NCBI RefSeq assembly: GCF_036289405.1
Contig: NZ_JAYFFI010000019.1
Span: 1 to 43,228, forward strand
Direction of reading: 5' to 3'
From: Pseudoramibacter faecis
GTDB taxonomy: Bacteria; Bacillota; Clostridia; Eubacteriales; Eubacteriaceae
DNA: 43,228 nucleotides
Every line of letters begins with the position of its first letter. The first letter of the stretch is position 1. A model generated the notes under the pieces. The model saw only the letters and a program-made list of their open reading frames with translations, ran no database searches and was not told the origin of the DNA. Positions 31,441-40,908 of this stretch are shown piece after piece. The position numbers and the translations under genes are program-made.

Positions 31441-31738
31441 CCAATTAAGATGGGTAAGTTAGACATACCAGCCATCTGATTGCATAATTGATTGTTACAA
31501 ATCATACAGATCATCACAGAAGATGCGAAAAAGGTTATGGATGAAGCATGAAGCCGCTGATCAAAGGCGGCTTGAATGGACGCTCCTGCAGGCTCGGGCG
31601 CGATTTCAGGATGTGCTTTTTTGGCTGATCAAAGGCCGAAATTTCATCGGTACCCTTTCTTTTTTGCTGTCTGCCGGCGGGCAGGCGGCTGCACTGTGAA
31701 CGGTCATTTGGATTCAGGTAAGGAGTGAACAAGCGCAT
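31441..31738 (+). other. Long structured leader of rpoBC with a repeated hairpin motif
   Basis: GCTGATCAAAGGC occurs twice (31556-31568, 31624-31636). In the first copy it is the loop and base of a 7-bp stem, AAGCCGC/GCGGCTT (31551-31573). In the second, GGC pairs with GCC around the same TGATCAAA loop. A third stem, CTGCC/GGCAG (31671-31684), follows before the AAGGAG ribosome site. With the divergent promoter region (31180-31405, AT-rich) this accounts for the 559-bp gap. Confidence 0.5.
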
Positions 31739-34700
31739 ATGGTACAAGTACATCCGATTCAATCGGGACTCAGAACCAGACAGAGCTTTTCCAAGATTAA
31801 GGAAGTTCTGGAAATGCCCAATCTGTTAGAAGTCCAGTTGGATTCTTACAAATGGTTTCTTGAAAAGGGACTGCAGGAAGTTTTTGATGATATTCACGAA
31901 ATCACCGACTATACCGGCAACCTGGTGTTGCAATTTGTCGATTATGCCCTCGACGGCGAACCCAAATATTCCATCGAAGAATGCAAAGAACGCGACCAAA
32001 CGTATTATCAGCCTTTGAAGGTCCGCGTGCGTCTGATTAATAAAGAAAAGAACGAAGTCAAAGAGCAGAAGGTCTATCTCGCGGATTTGCACAAGATGAC
32101 AGAAACCGGTACCTTCGTGGTGAACGGAGCGGAACGTGTCATCGTCAGTCAGCTGGTGCGTTCGCCTGGGGCTTATTACACGATGAGCCGGGACAAGGTC
32201 GGGAAACGGCTTTGGGCTTCTCAGGTGATCCCGAATCGCGGAGCCTGGCTGGAATATGAATCCGACTCCAACGATTTGCTCTATGTGAAGATTGACCGGA
32301 CGCGCAAATTGTCGCTGACATCGATGCTGCGGGCCTTCGGGCTTGGCACAGATGCGGAAATCCTCGGGGTGTTCGGCGAGGACCCGCGCCTGATTGAAAC
32401 GCTGAAGAAAGATGCAAGCAACGATACTGCCACCCAAGTTGACGGGCTGCTCGATATTTACCGCCGTCTGCGTCCGGGCGAACCGCCGACGGTGGATTCG
32501 GCAGAATCTTTGCTCAATTCCATGTTTTTCGACGATCGCCGTTACGATCTGGCGAAGGTCGGCCGCTACAAATACAATAAGAAGCTTTCTATTGCCAACC
32601 GGTTGCTGGGCCAGGTCGCGGCAGAAGACGTGATCGATCCGGCCACCGGGGAAGTGCTGGCAGAGGCCGGCCAGAAATTCGACCGCGAAACGGCCTGGGC
32701 CGTGCAGAACGCCGGGGTCAATGTGGTGGAGGTGGCCTGCCAGTACAACGGAGAAGAGACCACTTTCCGCGTGATCGGCAACGGCTTCGTCGATATTCAC
32801 ACCCAGGAGTTGCCCTTTGATATTTCAGATATCGAATTTGATGAGCTGGTCAGCAAAGAAGCGCTGGACGAATTTCTGGCGGATGACAGCCTGACGGACG
32901 CGGAAAAACACACGGCGCTCAAGCGCAATAAATACCGGTTGATTCCGAAGCATATTCTGCAGTCCGACCTTTTCGCTTCGGTCAATTACTTCCTCGGTCT
33001 CGAATACGAAATCGGCGAAGTGGACGACATCGATCACTTGGGCAACCGCCGGCTGCGCTCGGTGGGCGAGCTTCTGCAAAATCAGTTTCGCATCGGCCTG
33101 TCCCGGATGGAGCGGGTGGTGCGCGAACGCATGAGCGTGCAGGATGACGAAATCTTAACGCCTCAAAGTCTGATTAACACCCGGCCGATCAACGCGGCTC
33201 TCAAGGAGTTCTTCGGCAGCTCCCAGCTTTCCCAGTTTATGGACCAGAACAATCCCCTGTCCGAGCTGACTCACAAGCGCCGTCTGTCGGCTCTTGGGCC
33301 GGGCGGTCTCTCCCGGGAACGCGCCGGCTTTGAAGTCCGGGATGTTCACGATTCCCATTACGGCCGGATGTGTCCGATTGAAACGCCTGAAGGCCCGAAC
33401 ATCGGCTTGATCGGATCGCTGGCAACTTACGCCCGTATCAATGAATATGGTTTTATCGAATCGCCCTACCGCAAGGTGGTTGACGGCGTGGCGACCGACG
33501 AAGTGGTTTATCTCGCCGCCGACGAAGAAGGGGAATACGCCATTGCCCAGGCTAACGAGCCGCTGGATGAAAATAATCATTTTGTCAACAAGCAGGTTAC
33601 CGGTCGCGCCGGTAAAAATCGCGATTTCGTTTCGATCCGTCAGGAAGACGTCGACTTTATGGATGTCTCGCCGAAGCAGGTCATCTCTGTGGCGGCGGCG
33701 CTCATTCCCTTCCTTGAAAACGACGATGCCAACCGCGCGCTGATGGGCGCTAACATGCAGCGTCAGGCTGTGCCGCTGCTCATTCCCGAAGCGCCGCTGG
33801 TCGGAACCGGGATGGAAGCCAAGGCCGCCAAGGATTCCGGCAACTGTCAGGTCGCCCGTCACGACGGCGAAGTGGTTTATGTCTCCGCGGATACCATTCG
33901 CATCCGCCGGGACGACGTGCAGGACATCGACGAATACAAGCTGCATAAATTTGAACGCACCAACCAGGGCAACTGCATGAATCAGCGGCCTCGGGTGGAC
34001 CAGGGTCAGCATGTGAAGGCGGGGGACGTGATCTCCGACGGACCGGCGACAGAAATGGGGGAGCTCGCCCTCGGCCGCAACGCCCTGATCGGCTTTATGA
34101 CCTGGGAAGGCTATAACTACGAAGACGCCGTCCTTTTGAATGAAAATCTGCTCAAGGAAGACTGCTATACGTCGATCCACATCGCAGAGTTTGAATGCGA
34201 AGCCAGAGAAACCAAGCTCGGGCCCGAAGAAATCACCCGGGATATTCCCAATGTCGGGGAAGATGCCCTGAAGAATTTGGACGAGAACGGGATTATCTAT
34301 GTCGGGGCGGAAGTGAAGTCCGAAGATATTCTGGTCGGGAAGGTCACGCCCAAGGGCGAAACCGATCTGTCGCCGGAAGAAAAACTCCTGCGGGCGATCT
34401 TCGGCGAAAAGGCCAGGGAGATCCGCGACACTTCGCTGAAGGTGCCCCATGGGGAAGCCGGGATCGTCGTTGACGTCAAGGTTTTCTCCCGCGCCAACAA
34501 AGACGAGGATCTTAAGCCCGGAGTCAACACCATGGTCCGGGTTTATATTGCCACCAAGCGCAAGATTTCCGTCGGGGATAAAATGGCCGGCCGCCATGGG
34601 AATAAAGGGGTGATTTCCCGCATCCTGCCCCAGGAAGATATGCCGTTCCTGCCGGACGGGACGCCCCTCGATATCTGTCTGAACCCGCTGGGCGTGCCTT

Positions 34701-35521
34701 CCCGAATGAACATCGGTCAGGTGCTCGAAGTGCACTTGGGGATGGCGCTGCGGGCGCTGGGGATGCACATCGCGACCCCGGTCTTTGACGCTGCCAACGA
34801 AGGGGATATTCAGGAGCTGCTCGGCAAAGCGGGTCTGCCCCAGGACGGCAAGATCCAGCTTTACGACGGCCGCACCGGCGAACCCTTTGACGGCCGCGTC
34901 ACCGTGGGTGTGATGTATTACCTCAAGCTGCATCACATGGTTGACGAAAAAATGCACGCCCGCTCCACCGGGCCTTATTCGCTCGTCACCCAGCAGCCGC
35001 TGGGCGGGAAAGCTCAGTTTGGCGGCCAGCGCTTTGGCGAAATGGAAGTTTGGGCCCTCGAAGCCTATGGCGCGGCCCATACCCTTCAGGAAATCCAGAC
35101 CATCAAATCCGATGACGTGGTCGGCCGAGTGAAGGCCTACGAAGCCATTGTGAAAGGCGAAAATATTCCAGAGCCCGGCCTGCCGGAAGCTTTCAAGGTG
35201 CTCATCAAAGAATTCCAGTCTTTGGCCCTCGACGTGACGGTTTACGGTGAGGACAACAAGATGGACGTGCTGGAGCTTGACCTTGCCCAGGAAGCGCTTG
35301 ACAACGGTGAATTCGATCAGCATGACTATCACCGTCACGATAACGCGGAAGACGTCGAAACGGCGGACGATGATGCAAAGATTGATCCGGTGGATGCCAT
35401 TTTTGACGATCTGGCCAATATGCAGGACGCCCCGGCCACCGAGGACGATTATTCCGATGCAGATATGTTCGCGATCATCGACGGAGCCGATATTGATGCT
35501 GATTTGAATAATGAGGAGTAA
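31739..35521 (+). CDS. rpoB: DNA-directed RNA polymerase subunit beta
   Basis: Catalytic core subunit of RNA polymerase, 1260 residues, of typical Clostridia length. The N-terminus (RTRQSFSKIKEVLEMPNL) is standard. The rifampicin-pocket region (about 490-525) reads SQLSQFMDQNNPLSEL and THKRRLSALGPGGL; the positions usually changed in resistance (Gln, Asp, His, Ser equivalents of E. coli 513/516/526/531) are wild type, so susceptibility is expected. The conserved MAGRHGNKGVISRI and the C-terminal FGGQRFGEMEVWALEAYGAA are intact. The last 75 or so residues form an acidic tail (ADDDAKIDPVDAIFDD, then EDDYSDADMFAIIDGAD). The start has AGGAG 13 nt upstream, a long spacing, but the N-terminus agrees with the family. 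The next gene, rpoC, follows 8 bp after the stop. Confidence 0.99.
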   Translation: MVQVHPIQSGLRTRQSFSKIKEVLEMPNLLEVQLDSYKWFLEKGLQEVFDDIHEITDYTGNLVLQFVDYALDGEPKYSIEECKERDQTYYQPLKVRVRLINKEKNEVKEQKVYLADLHKMTETGTFVVNGAERVIVSQLVRSPGAYYTMSRDKVGKRLWASQVIPNRGAWLEYESDSNDLLYVKIDRTRKLSLTSMLRAFGLGTDAEILGVFGEDPRLIETLKKDASNDTATQVDGLLDIYRRLRPGEPPTVDSAESLLNSMFFDDRRYDLAKVGRYKYNKKLSIANRLLGQVAAEDVIDPATGEVLAEAGQKFDRETAWAVQNAGVNVVEVACQYNGEETTFRVIGNGFVDIHTQELPFDISDIEFDELVSKEALDEFLADDSLTDAEKHTALKRNKYRLIPKHILQSDLFASVNYFLGLEYEIGEVDDIDHLGNRRLRSVGELLQNQFRIGLSRMERVVRERMSVQDDEILTPQSLINTRPINAALKEFFGSSQLSQFMDQNNPLSELTHKRRLSALGPGGLSRERAGFEVRDVHDSHYGRMCPIETPEGPNIGLIGSLATYARINEYGFIESPYRKVVDGVATDEVVYLAADEEGEYAIAQANEPLDENNHFVNKQVTGRAGKNRDFVSIRQEDVDFMDVSPKQVISVAAALIPFLENDDANRALMGANMQRQAVPLLIPEAPLVGTGMEAKAAKDSGNCQVARHDGEVVYVSADTIRIRRDDVQDIDEYKLHKFERTNQGNCMNQRPRVDQGQHVKAGDVISDGPATEMGELALGRNALIGFMTWEGYNYEDAVLLNENLLKEDCYTSIHIAEFECEARETKLGPEEITRDIPNVGEDALKNLDENGIIYVGAEVKSEDILVGKVTPKGETDLSPEEKLLRAIFGEKAREIRDTSLKVPHGEAGIVVDVKVFSRANKDEDLKPGVNTMVRVYIATKRKISVGDKMAGRHGNKGVISRILPQEDMPFLPDGTPLDICLNPLGVPSRMNIGQVLEVHLGMALRALGMHIATPVFDAANEGDIQELLGKAGLPQDGKIQLYDGRTGEPFDGRVTVGVMYYLKLHHMVDEKMHARSTGPYSLVTQQPLGGKAQFGGQRFGEMEVWALEAYGAAHTLQEIQTIKSDDVVGRVKAYEAIVKGENIPEPGLPEAFKVLIKEFQSLALDVTVYGEDNKMDVLELDLAQEALDNGEFDQHDYHRHDNAEDVETADDDAKIDPVDAIFDDLANMQDAPATEDDYSDADMFAIIDGADIDADLNNEE

Positions 35522-35529
35522 GATAAGCA

Positions 35530-38500
35530 ATGATCAATCCACAGGAATTAAAATTTAAATCGCTCCAGGTGAGTCTGGCCTCTCCGGAAAAAATTCGGGA
35601 ATGGTCCCGGGGAGAAGTCAAAAAGCCGGAAACGATCAATTACCGCACCCTCAAACCCGAAAAGGAAGGGCTCTTCTGCGAAAAGATTTTTGGACCCACC
35701 AAGGACTGGGAGTGCAACTGCGGCAAATACAAACGCATTCGTCACAAGGGCATCGTCTGTGAAAACTGCGGCGTCGAAGTGACGCGTGCCAAGGTGCGAA
35801 GAGAACGCATGGGGCACATCGAGCTGGCTTCTCCGGTTTCCCACATCTGGTACTTCAAAGGGATTCCGAGCCGCATGGGACTTATCCTTGAAATGTCCCC
35901 GAAGGAACTCGAACGAGTGATTTATTTCGCATCTTATGTCGTGATTGATCCGGGCGAGACTCCGCTGGCTTATAAGCAGCTGTTGACCGAAAGGGAATAC
36001 CGGGAAGCCAAAGCGAATTACGGCCGCGCCTTTAAAGCCGGCATCGGCGCCGAAGCCATTAAGGAACTGCTCGAAATGGTCGATCTCGATCAGGATGCGG
36101 CGGTGCTCAAAGAAGAGTTGAGCGATGCCAGAGGGCAGAAGCGCATCAAAACAGCGCGTCACCTTGAAGCGGTGGAAGCCTTCCGCAAGTCCAATAACAA
36201 GCCGGAATGGATGATCCTCGATGCCATCCCGGTGATTCCGCCGGAATTGCGGCCGATGGTTCAGCTCGACGGGGGGCGTTTTGCCACCTCGGATTTGAAC
36301 GATCTGTATCGCCGGGTGATCAACCGTAACAACCGATTGAAGAAACTCCTCGAACTCGATGCGCCGGACATCATCGTGCAAAATGAAAAGCGCATGCTCC
36401 AGGAAGCGGTGGACGCCTTGATCGACAACGGCCGCCGCGGCCGCGCCATCACGGGCCCGGGCAATCGCCCTTACAAATCCCTCAGCGATATGCTCAAGGG
36501 GAAGCAGGGCCGCTTCCGTCAGAATCTGCTCGGCAAGCGTGTCGACTACTCCGGCCGTTCAGTTATCGTCGTCGGACCGGAGCTCAAGATGTATCAATGC
36601 GGTCTACCGAAGGAGATGGCCATCGAGTTGTTCAAGCCCTTCGTCATGCACGAGTTGGTCTCCCGGAGCTTAAGCCAGAATATCAAAAGCGCGAAGAAAA
36701 TGGTGGAAAAGCTGGATCCCATCGTTTGGGACGTGCTGGAAGATGTGATTCACGAGCATCCGGTGCTGCTTAACCGCGCCCCGACCCTTCACCGTCTGGG
36801 GATTCAGGCCTTCGAACCGATTTTGGTGGAAGGGCGCGCCATCAAGCTGCACCCGCTGGCCTGCACGGCCTATAACGCCGACTTTGACGGCGATCAGATG
36901 GCCATTCACGTGCCGCTTTCGGTGGAAGCTCAGGCGGAAGCCCGTTTCCTGATGATGGCCTGCAACAATATCTTAAAGCCCCAGGACGGGACGCCGGTGG
37001 TCGTGCCGACGCAGGATATGATTCTCGGCGCGTATTATATGACCCTTGAGATGAACGATGAGGAAGAAGCCGGACACGGCTCCTTTGCACCGGCGGATAT
37101 CGAAACGGTGACGTCGGAAAACATTCCGGTGTTTTGTGACGAAGCCGAAATGGAAATGGCTTATGCTAATCATATCGTCGGCCTGCATAAGCGCGTCAAG
37201 GTGCGGGAACACCGTGTGATTAACGGAAAAGATCACATCGGTCTCGCCGAAAGCACCGTCGGCCGCTTTCTTTATAACCAAGTGCTGCCCCAGGATCTGG
37301 GCTTTGTCGAACGCGATCCCGCTCGCCCGGAAACCTATTTTAAGCTCGAAGTGGACACGGTGGTGAAGAAGGGCGTGCTCAGCGACATCGTCGACCGATG
37401 CTTCAGAAAGCACGGCCCGACCGTCACCAGCGAGGTGCTGGACGAAATCAAGCACTTGGGCTACAAGCACTCCACACTTTCCGGAATCACGGTGGGTGTG
37501 GCGGATATGCAGGTGCCCGGGAACAAAGAGGAAATTCTCGCGGCAGCCGACGAAAAAATCGACGAAAACCAGATGAATTTCGATATGGGACTGATCTCCG
37601 ACGAAGAACGTCACAATAACGTGCGCGACATTTGGAACGGTGCCACCGATGAAGTGACCCGGTCGCTGCTGGGAAATCTGGGGCGGCTCAACCCGATTCA
37701 CATGATGGCGGATTCCGGGGCTCGAGGTTCCGACAACCAGATCCGCCAGCTTGCCGGAATGCGCGGCCTGATGGCAAAAACCGACGGGGATATCGTCGAA
37801 TTGCCAATTCGTTCCAACTTCCGGGAAGGGCTTAACATTCTCGAATTCTTTTCCAGTTCCCACGGGGCCAGAAAGGGCCTGACCGATACGGCGCTGCGAA
37901 CGGCCGACTCGGGCTATCTGACCCGCCGGCTGGTTGACGTTTCCCAGGATGTGATCGTCCGGGAAGAAGACTGCGGCACCGAGCACGGTTACGAAGTCCA
38001 TGCCCTGAAGGAAAACAACGAGGTGATCGAGGGGTTGGCGGAACGCATTGCCGGCCGTTATGCCCACGAAGATGTGTGTGACCCGAACACCGGGGAAGTG
38101 CTTGTCGCCAAGGATGAGGTCATCACCCGCGAAATGGCCGAGAGGATTGACAGTCTCGGCATCGAAAGCGTCAGCATTCGGGCCGTGTTTAACTGCGAAG
38201 CCAAGCACGGGGTCTGCCGCAAGTGCTACGGTGTCGATCTCACCACCTGGAAGCCGGTGAATATCGGCGAAGCGGTGGGGACCATCGCGGCTCAGTCCAT
38301 CGGGGAGCCGGGGACGCAGCTGACCATGCGGACCTTCCACGCCGGCGGCGTGGCCTCCGGCGACGACATTACCCAGGGGCTTCCTCGCGTTGAGGAATTG
38401 TTTGAATCCCGCAAGCCGAAGGGTCAGGCCATCATCACAGAAATTGCCGGGACGGTGGATATTCAGGAGGGGCGCAAGGTCGAAGCGGTGATCGTCGCGG

Positions 38501-39384
38501 ATGACGGCGCCTCCAAGAGCTACCTGATTCCGTACGGCTCCCGCTTGAAGGTGGCTTCCGGTGACACGGTAACCGCCGGCCAGCCGCTGACGGAAGGCTC
38601 CATTAATCCCAACGATATTCTTGAAATCCAAGGCGTTGAAGCGGTGCAGGCATATCTGCTCACCGAAGTGCAGAAGGTTTACCGCTTGCAGGGGGTCCAT
38701 ATCTCCGACAAGCACATCGAGGTCATCATCCGACAAATGCTGCGCAAGGTGAAGATCGAAGACGCCGGCGATACGGAACTCATCACCGGCACCGTTCAGG
38801 ACATCTTTACCGTGCGGGAAGCCAATGACAAAGTCTACGACGCAGGGCTTAAGCCCGCGACCTTCTCCCGGGACCTGATGGGGATCACAAAGGCGGCGCT
38901 GGCCACGGATTCCTTCCTGTCGGCCGCATCCTTCCAGGAAACCACCCGGGTGCTCACCGATGCGGCCATCAAGGCCAAGAGGGATCCACTGATGGGCCTG
39001 AAGGAAAATGTGATTATCGGGCAGCTGATTCCCGCCGGGACAGGGGTCGGCACTTACCGCGGCGTCGACATCGAATATGAAGCCGAAGATTATGCGGCGG
39101 AAGATGCCGAATACGAAGCCCAGGAGCTGGCCGATGAAGTGGTGATCGATGATTTTGTCGGCGGCGATGGGGAAGATCTCGACGTTTTTATGGATGACGA
39201 TAACATCCTCGCCAAGACCGTCGAAGAAGAACGGGCGGCCGTCGATAAGGATGCCGAAGAAAATCCGGAACTCTCGAAGGCTTTCGACATGTTCGATATG
39301 GATTTCCTGACGGATGACGATAAATCGCAAACGGCCGACGAAGAAACCATTGAATCTTCCGAGGATGACGATCTGCTGGGTTAG
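35530..39384 (+). CDS. rpoC: DNA-directed RNA polymerase subunit beta'
   Basis: Catalytic core subunit of RNA polymerase, 1284 residues. The first zinc site is CNCGKYKRIRHKG ... CENC (Cys62, Cys64, Cys77, Cys80). The active-site loop NADFDGDQMA (449-458) holds the three magnesium aspartates. The second zinc site includes CEAKHGVCRKCYG, and the trigger-loop/bridge region SIGEPGTQLTMRTFH is intact. The last 105 or so residues (after GVDIEYEAEDY) are very acidic and low-complexity (AAEDAEYEAQELADE, DGEDLDVFMDDD, ESSEDDD), an extension beyond the usual C-terminus. GAGGAG overlaps the rpoB stop and serves ATG 35530, so translation is tightly coupled. Confidence 0.99.
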   Translation: MINPQELKFKSLQVSLASPEKIREWSRGEVKKPETINYRTLKPEKEGLFCEKIFGPTKDWECNCGKYKRIRHKGIVCENCGVEVTRAKVRRERMGHIELASPVSHIWYFKGIPSRMGLILEMSPKELERVIYFASYVVIDPGETPLAYKQLLTEREYREAKANYGRAFKAGIGAEAIKELLEMVDLDQDAAVLKEELSDARGQKRIKTARHLEAVEAFRKSNNKPEWMILDAIPVIPPELRPMVQLDGGRFATSDLNDLYRRVINRNNRLKKLLELDAPDIIVQNEKRMLQEAVDALIDNGRRGRAITGPGNRPYKSLSDMLKGKQGRFRQNLLGKRVDYSGRSVIVVGPELKMYQCGLPKEMAIELFKPFVMHELVSRSLSQNIKSAKKMVEKLDPIVWDVLEDVIHEHPVLLNRAPTLHRLGIQAFEPILVEGRAIKLHPLACTAYNADFDGDQMAIHVPLSVEAQAEARFLMMACNNILKPQDGTPVVVPTQDMILGAYYMTLEMNDEEEAGHGSFAPADIETVTSENIPVFCDEAEMEMAYANHIVGLHKRVKVREHRVINGKDHIGLAESTVGRFLYNQVLPQDLGFVERDPARPETYFKLEVDTVVKKGVLSDIVDRCFRKHGPTVTSEVLDEIKHLGYKHSTLSGITVGVADMQVPGNKEEILAAADEKIDENQMNFDMGLISDEERHNNVRDIWNGATDEVTRSLLGNLGRLNPIHMMADSGARGSDNQIRQLAGMRGLMAKTDGDIVELPIRSNFREGLNILEFFSSSHGARKGLTDTALRTADSGYLTRRLVDVSQDVIVREEDCGTEHGYEVHALKENNEVIEGLAERIAGRYAHEDVCDPNTGEVLVAKDEVITREMAERIDSLGIESVSIRAVFNCEAKHGVCRKCYGVDLTTWKPVNIGEAVGTIAAQSIGEPGTQLTMRTFHAGGVASGDDITQGLPRVEELFESRKPKGQAIITEIAGTVDIQEGRKVEAVIVADDGASKSYLIPYGSRLKVASGDTVTAGQPLTEGSINPNDILEIQGVEAVQAYLLTEVQKVYRLQGVHISDKHIEVIIRQMLRKVKIEDAGDTELITGTVQDIFTVREANDKVYDAGLKPATFSRDLMGITKAALATDSFLSAASFQETTRVLTDAAIKAKRDPLMGLKENVIIGQLIPAGTGVGTYRGVDIEYEAEDYAAEDAEYEAQELADEVVIDDFVGGDGEDLDVFMDDDNILAKTVEEERAAVDKDAEENPELSKAFDMFDMDFLTDDDKSQTADEETIESSEDDDLLG

Positions 39385-39395
39385 GCAAAAAAAGT

Positions 39396-39424
39396 TTGAC
39401 TTTATCAGAGAAACGAAGTAAAAT
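39396..39424 (+). promoter_or_regulatory. Internal promoter for the L7Ae-rpsL-rpsG-fusA-tuf segment
   Basis: TTGACT (39396-39401), 17-bp spacer, TAAAAT (39419-39424), just after the rpoC stop. No terminator separates rpoC from it, so it adds to read-through. Confidence 0.7.
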
Positions 39425-39467
39425 GAACAGGTATGCTCTGGCAGAACGGAGCGTGCAGAGGTAACGC

Positions 39468-39758
39468 ATGAATCAATTTGGATTAAGCGCAGAAAGTTTT
39501 ACGGCCGCACCCAAGGTGGTCGGAATGAAACAGACGCTGAAAAAACTGGCGAATGGCGAGATGGACCGGGTGGTCTTATCCCGTGACTGCGACGATGGGA
39601 TCGCCCTTCAGGTAAAAGAAGCCTGCGCGGCGGCAAAGGTGCCCTGCGTCACGGCCGGATCGAAAAAAGATTTGGGACGGGCCTGCGGCATCGAACGGCC
39701 GGCGGCCGTCGTCGGGTTTGTAAAAGCCCCGGAACCATTGCCGTCCGAAGATCATTAG
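39468..39758 (+). CDS. Ribosomal L7Ae/L30e-like protein (YbxF type)
   Basis: Small RNA-binding protein of 96 residues found between rpoC and rpsL in Firmicutes; B. subtilis YbxF is the model and binds kink-turn RNA. The fold is indicated by MKQTLKKLANGEMDRVVLSRDCDD, EACAAAKVPCVTAGSKKDLG, and the hydrophobic AAVVGFVK strand. The sequence is short on the C-terminal side after APEPLPSEDH. ATG 39468 has GAGG about 7 nt upstream. Its RNA target is unknown; its own leader and the rpsL-rpsG intergenic RNA are worth considering. Confidence 0.85.
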   Translation: MNQFGLSAESFTAAPKVVGMKQTLKKLANGEMDRVVLSRDCDDGIALQVKEACAAAKVPCVTAGSKKDLGRACGIERPAAVVGFVKAPEPLPSEDH

Positions 39759-39780
39759 AACAATGCGTATTAAATCCCGA

Positions 39781-39816
39781 AGCTGGCCTTTCGGCCGGCT
39801 TTGCGGTTTTTAATAA
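39781..39816 (+). terminator. Hairpin before rpsL, possible attenuator
   Basis: AGCTGGCC pairs with GGCCGGCT (one T-G pair) over TTTC. The following tract, TTTGCGGTTTTT, is interrupted, so termination would be partial. It lies between the L7Ae-like gene and rpsL. Confidence 0.5.
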
Positions 39817-39843
39817 AAATTTAAAGAGGAGGTGCAGCACAGA

Positions 39844-40218
39844 ATGCCTACGATTAATCAGCTTGTTAAACAAGGAAGAAAAACCGCTGAACTGAAAACC
39901 AAAACCCCGGCTCTGAAACAGAACCCTCAGAAACGTGGCGTTTGCACGGCAGTTCGTACCGCCACGCCGAAGAAGCCGAACTCGGCTCTGCGTAAAATCG
40001 CCAGAGTCAAGCTCGTCAACGGTATGGAAGTAACCGCGTATATTCCGGGAATCGGGCACAACCTGCAGGAGCACTCGATTGTTCTTGTCAAGGGCGGTCG
40101 TGTTAAAGACTTGCCCGGTGTGCGTTATAAGATTATCCGCGGCGCCCTCGATACCGCCGGTGTTGAAGACCGCAAGCAAGCTCGATCCAAGTATGGGGCC
40201 AAGAAACCCAAAAAGTAG
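39844..40218 (+). CDS. rpsL: 30S ribosomal protein S12
   Basis: Decoding-site protein of the small subunit, 124 residues. The start MPTINQLVKQGRK and the conserved TPKKPNSALRKIAR and GRVKDLPGVRY are standard; the lysines altered in streptomycin resistance (E. coli 43 and 88 equivalents) are wild type. ATG 39844 follows AGGAGG; the frame extends to 39832 only by chance. It heads the str operon segment rpsL-rpsG-fusA-tuf. Confidence 0.98.
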   Translation: MPTINQLVKQGRKTAELKTKTPALKQNPQKRGVCTAVRTATPKKPNSALRKIARVKLVNGMEVTAYIPGIGHNLQEHSIVLVKGGRVKDLPGVRYKIIRGALDTAGVEDRKQARSKYGAKKPKK

Positions 40219-40225
40219 TGCATCG

Positions 40226-40319
40226 GGCGTGAATGCGCCATCAGCTGCCGCATCTTAATAGAGATGTGGATTGGCCGATTATTGATCTTAATGTAATCAA
40301 TTTGAGTCGACGAATCGGC
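40226..40319 (+). promoter_or_regulatory. Structured RNA between rpsL and rpsG, candidate S7 feedback site
   Basis: An outer stem, GCCGATT (40274-40280) with AATCGGC (40313-40319), encloses a directly stacked inner stem, ATTGAT (40281-40286) with ATCAAT (40296-40301). Smaller stems, CATCT/AGATG (40251-40266) and GGCG/CGCC (40226-40239), lie upstream. In E. coli the S12-S7 spacer binds S7 for translational feedback. The gap here is 186 bp and AT-rich. Confidence 0.45.
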
Positions 40320-40404
40320 TCGAATTTTTGAGATAAGACGATAGCACGACGACATTGGATGTCGAGTACCGATGAAATCTGAATTTTGTTAAGGAGGGAA
40401 GTAA

Positions 40405-40875
40405 GTGCCTAGAAAAGGACCAGTTCCTAAAAGGGAAGTACTGCCGGATCCGATTTACCACAACGTGGTGGTGACAAAGCTCATCAACAACGTCATGTTG
40501 GATGGTAAGAAGGGGGTCGCTCAGCGCATTGTTTACGGTGCGTTTGATACTGTGGCAGAAAAAACAGGAAAAGAAGCCTTGGAAGCTTTTCAGGAAGCTT
40601 TGGCCAATATCACCCCGGTATTGGAAGTTAAAGCGAGACGTGTCGGCGGGGCCACCTATCAGGTGCCGATTGAAATTCGTGCCGACCGCAAGCAAGCTCT
40701 GGCTCTGAGATGGCTTGTTGCGTTTGCGCGTGAACGTTCCGAAAGGACGATGGTGGAGCGCCTGGCCGGCGAAATTATGGACGCCTGCAACAACAGCGGC
40801 GGCGCCGTTAAACGCAAAGAAACCATGCATGCAATGGCTGAGGCCAACAAGGCTTTTGCCCATTTCAGATGGTAA
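40405..40875 (+). CDS. rpsG: 30S ribosomal protein S7
   Basis: Primary 16S-binding assembly protein of the small-subunit head, 156 residues as usual for Firmicutes. MPRKGPVPKREVLPDP, the KLINNVMLDGKKGVAQ region and the C-terminal MAEANKAFAHFRW are diagnostic. It starts with GTG at 40405 behind a strong AAGGAGGG. In other bacteria S7 represses its own cistron by binding the intergenic RNA upstream; a structured stretch is present here. Confidence 0.98.
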   Translation: MPRKGPVPKREVLPDPIYHNVVVTKLINNVMLDGKKGVAQRIVYGAFDTVAEKTGKEALEAFQEALANITPVLEVKARRVGGATYQVPIEIRADRKQALALRWLVAFARERSERTMVERLAGEIMDACNNSGGAVKRKETMHAMAEANKAFAHFRW

Positions 40876-40908
40876 TTGCGAAAAGCGCAAACCAAATAAG
40901 GAGAAATT

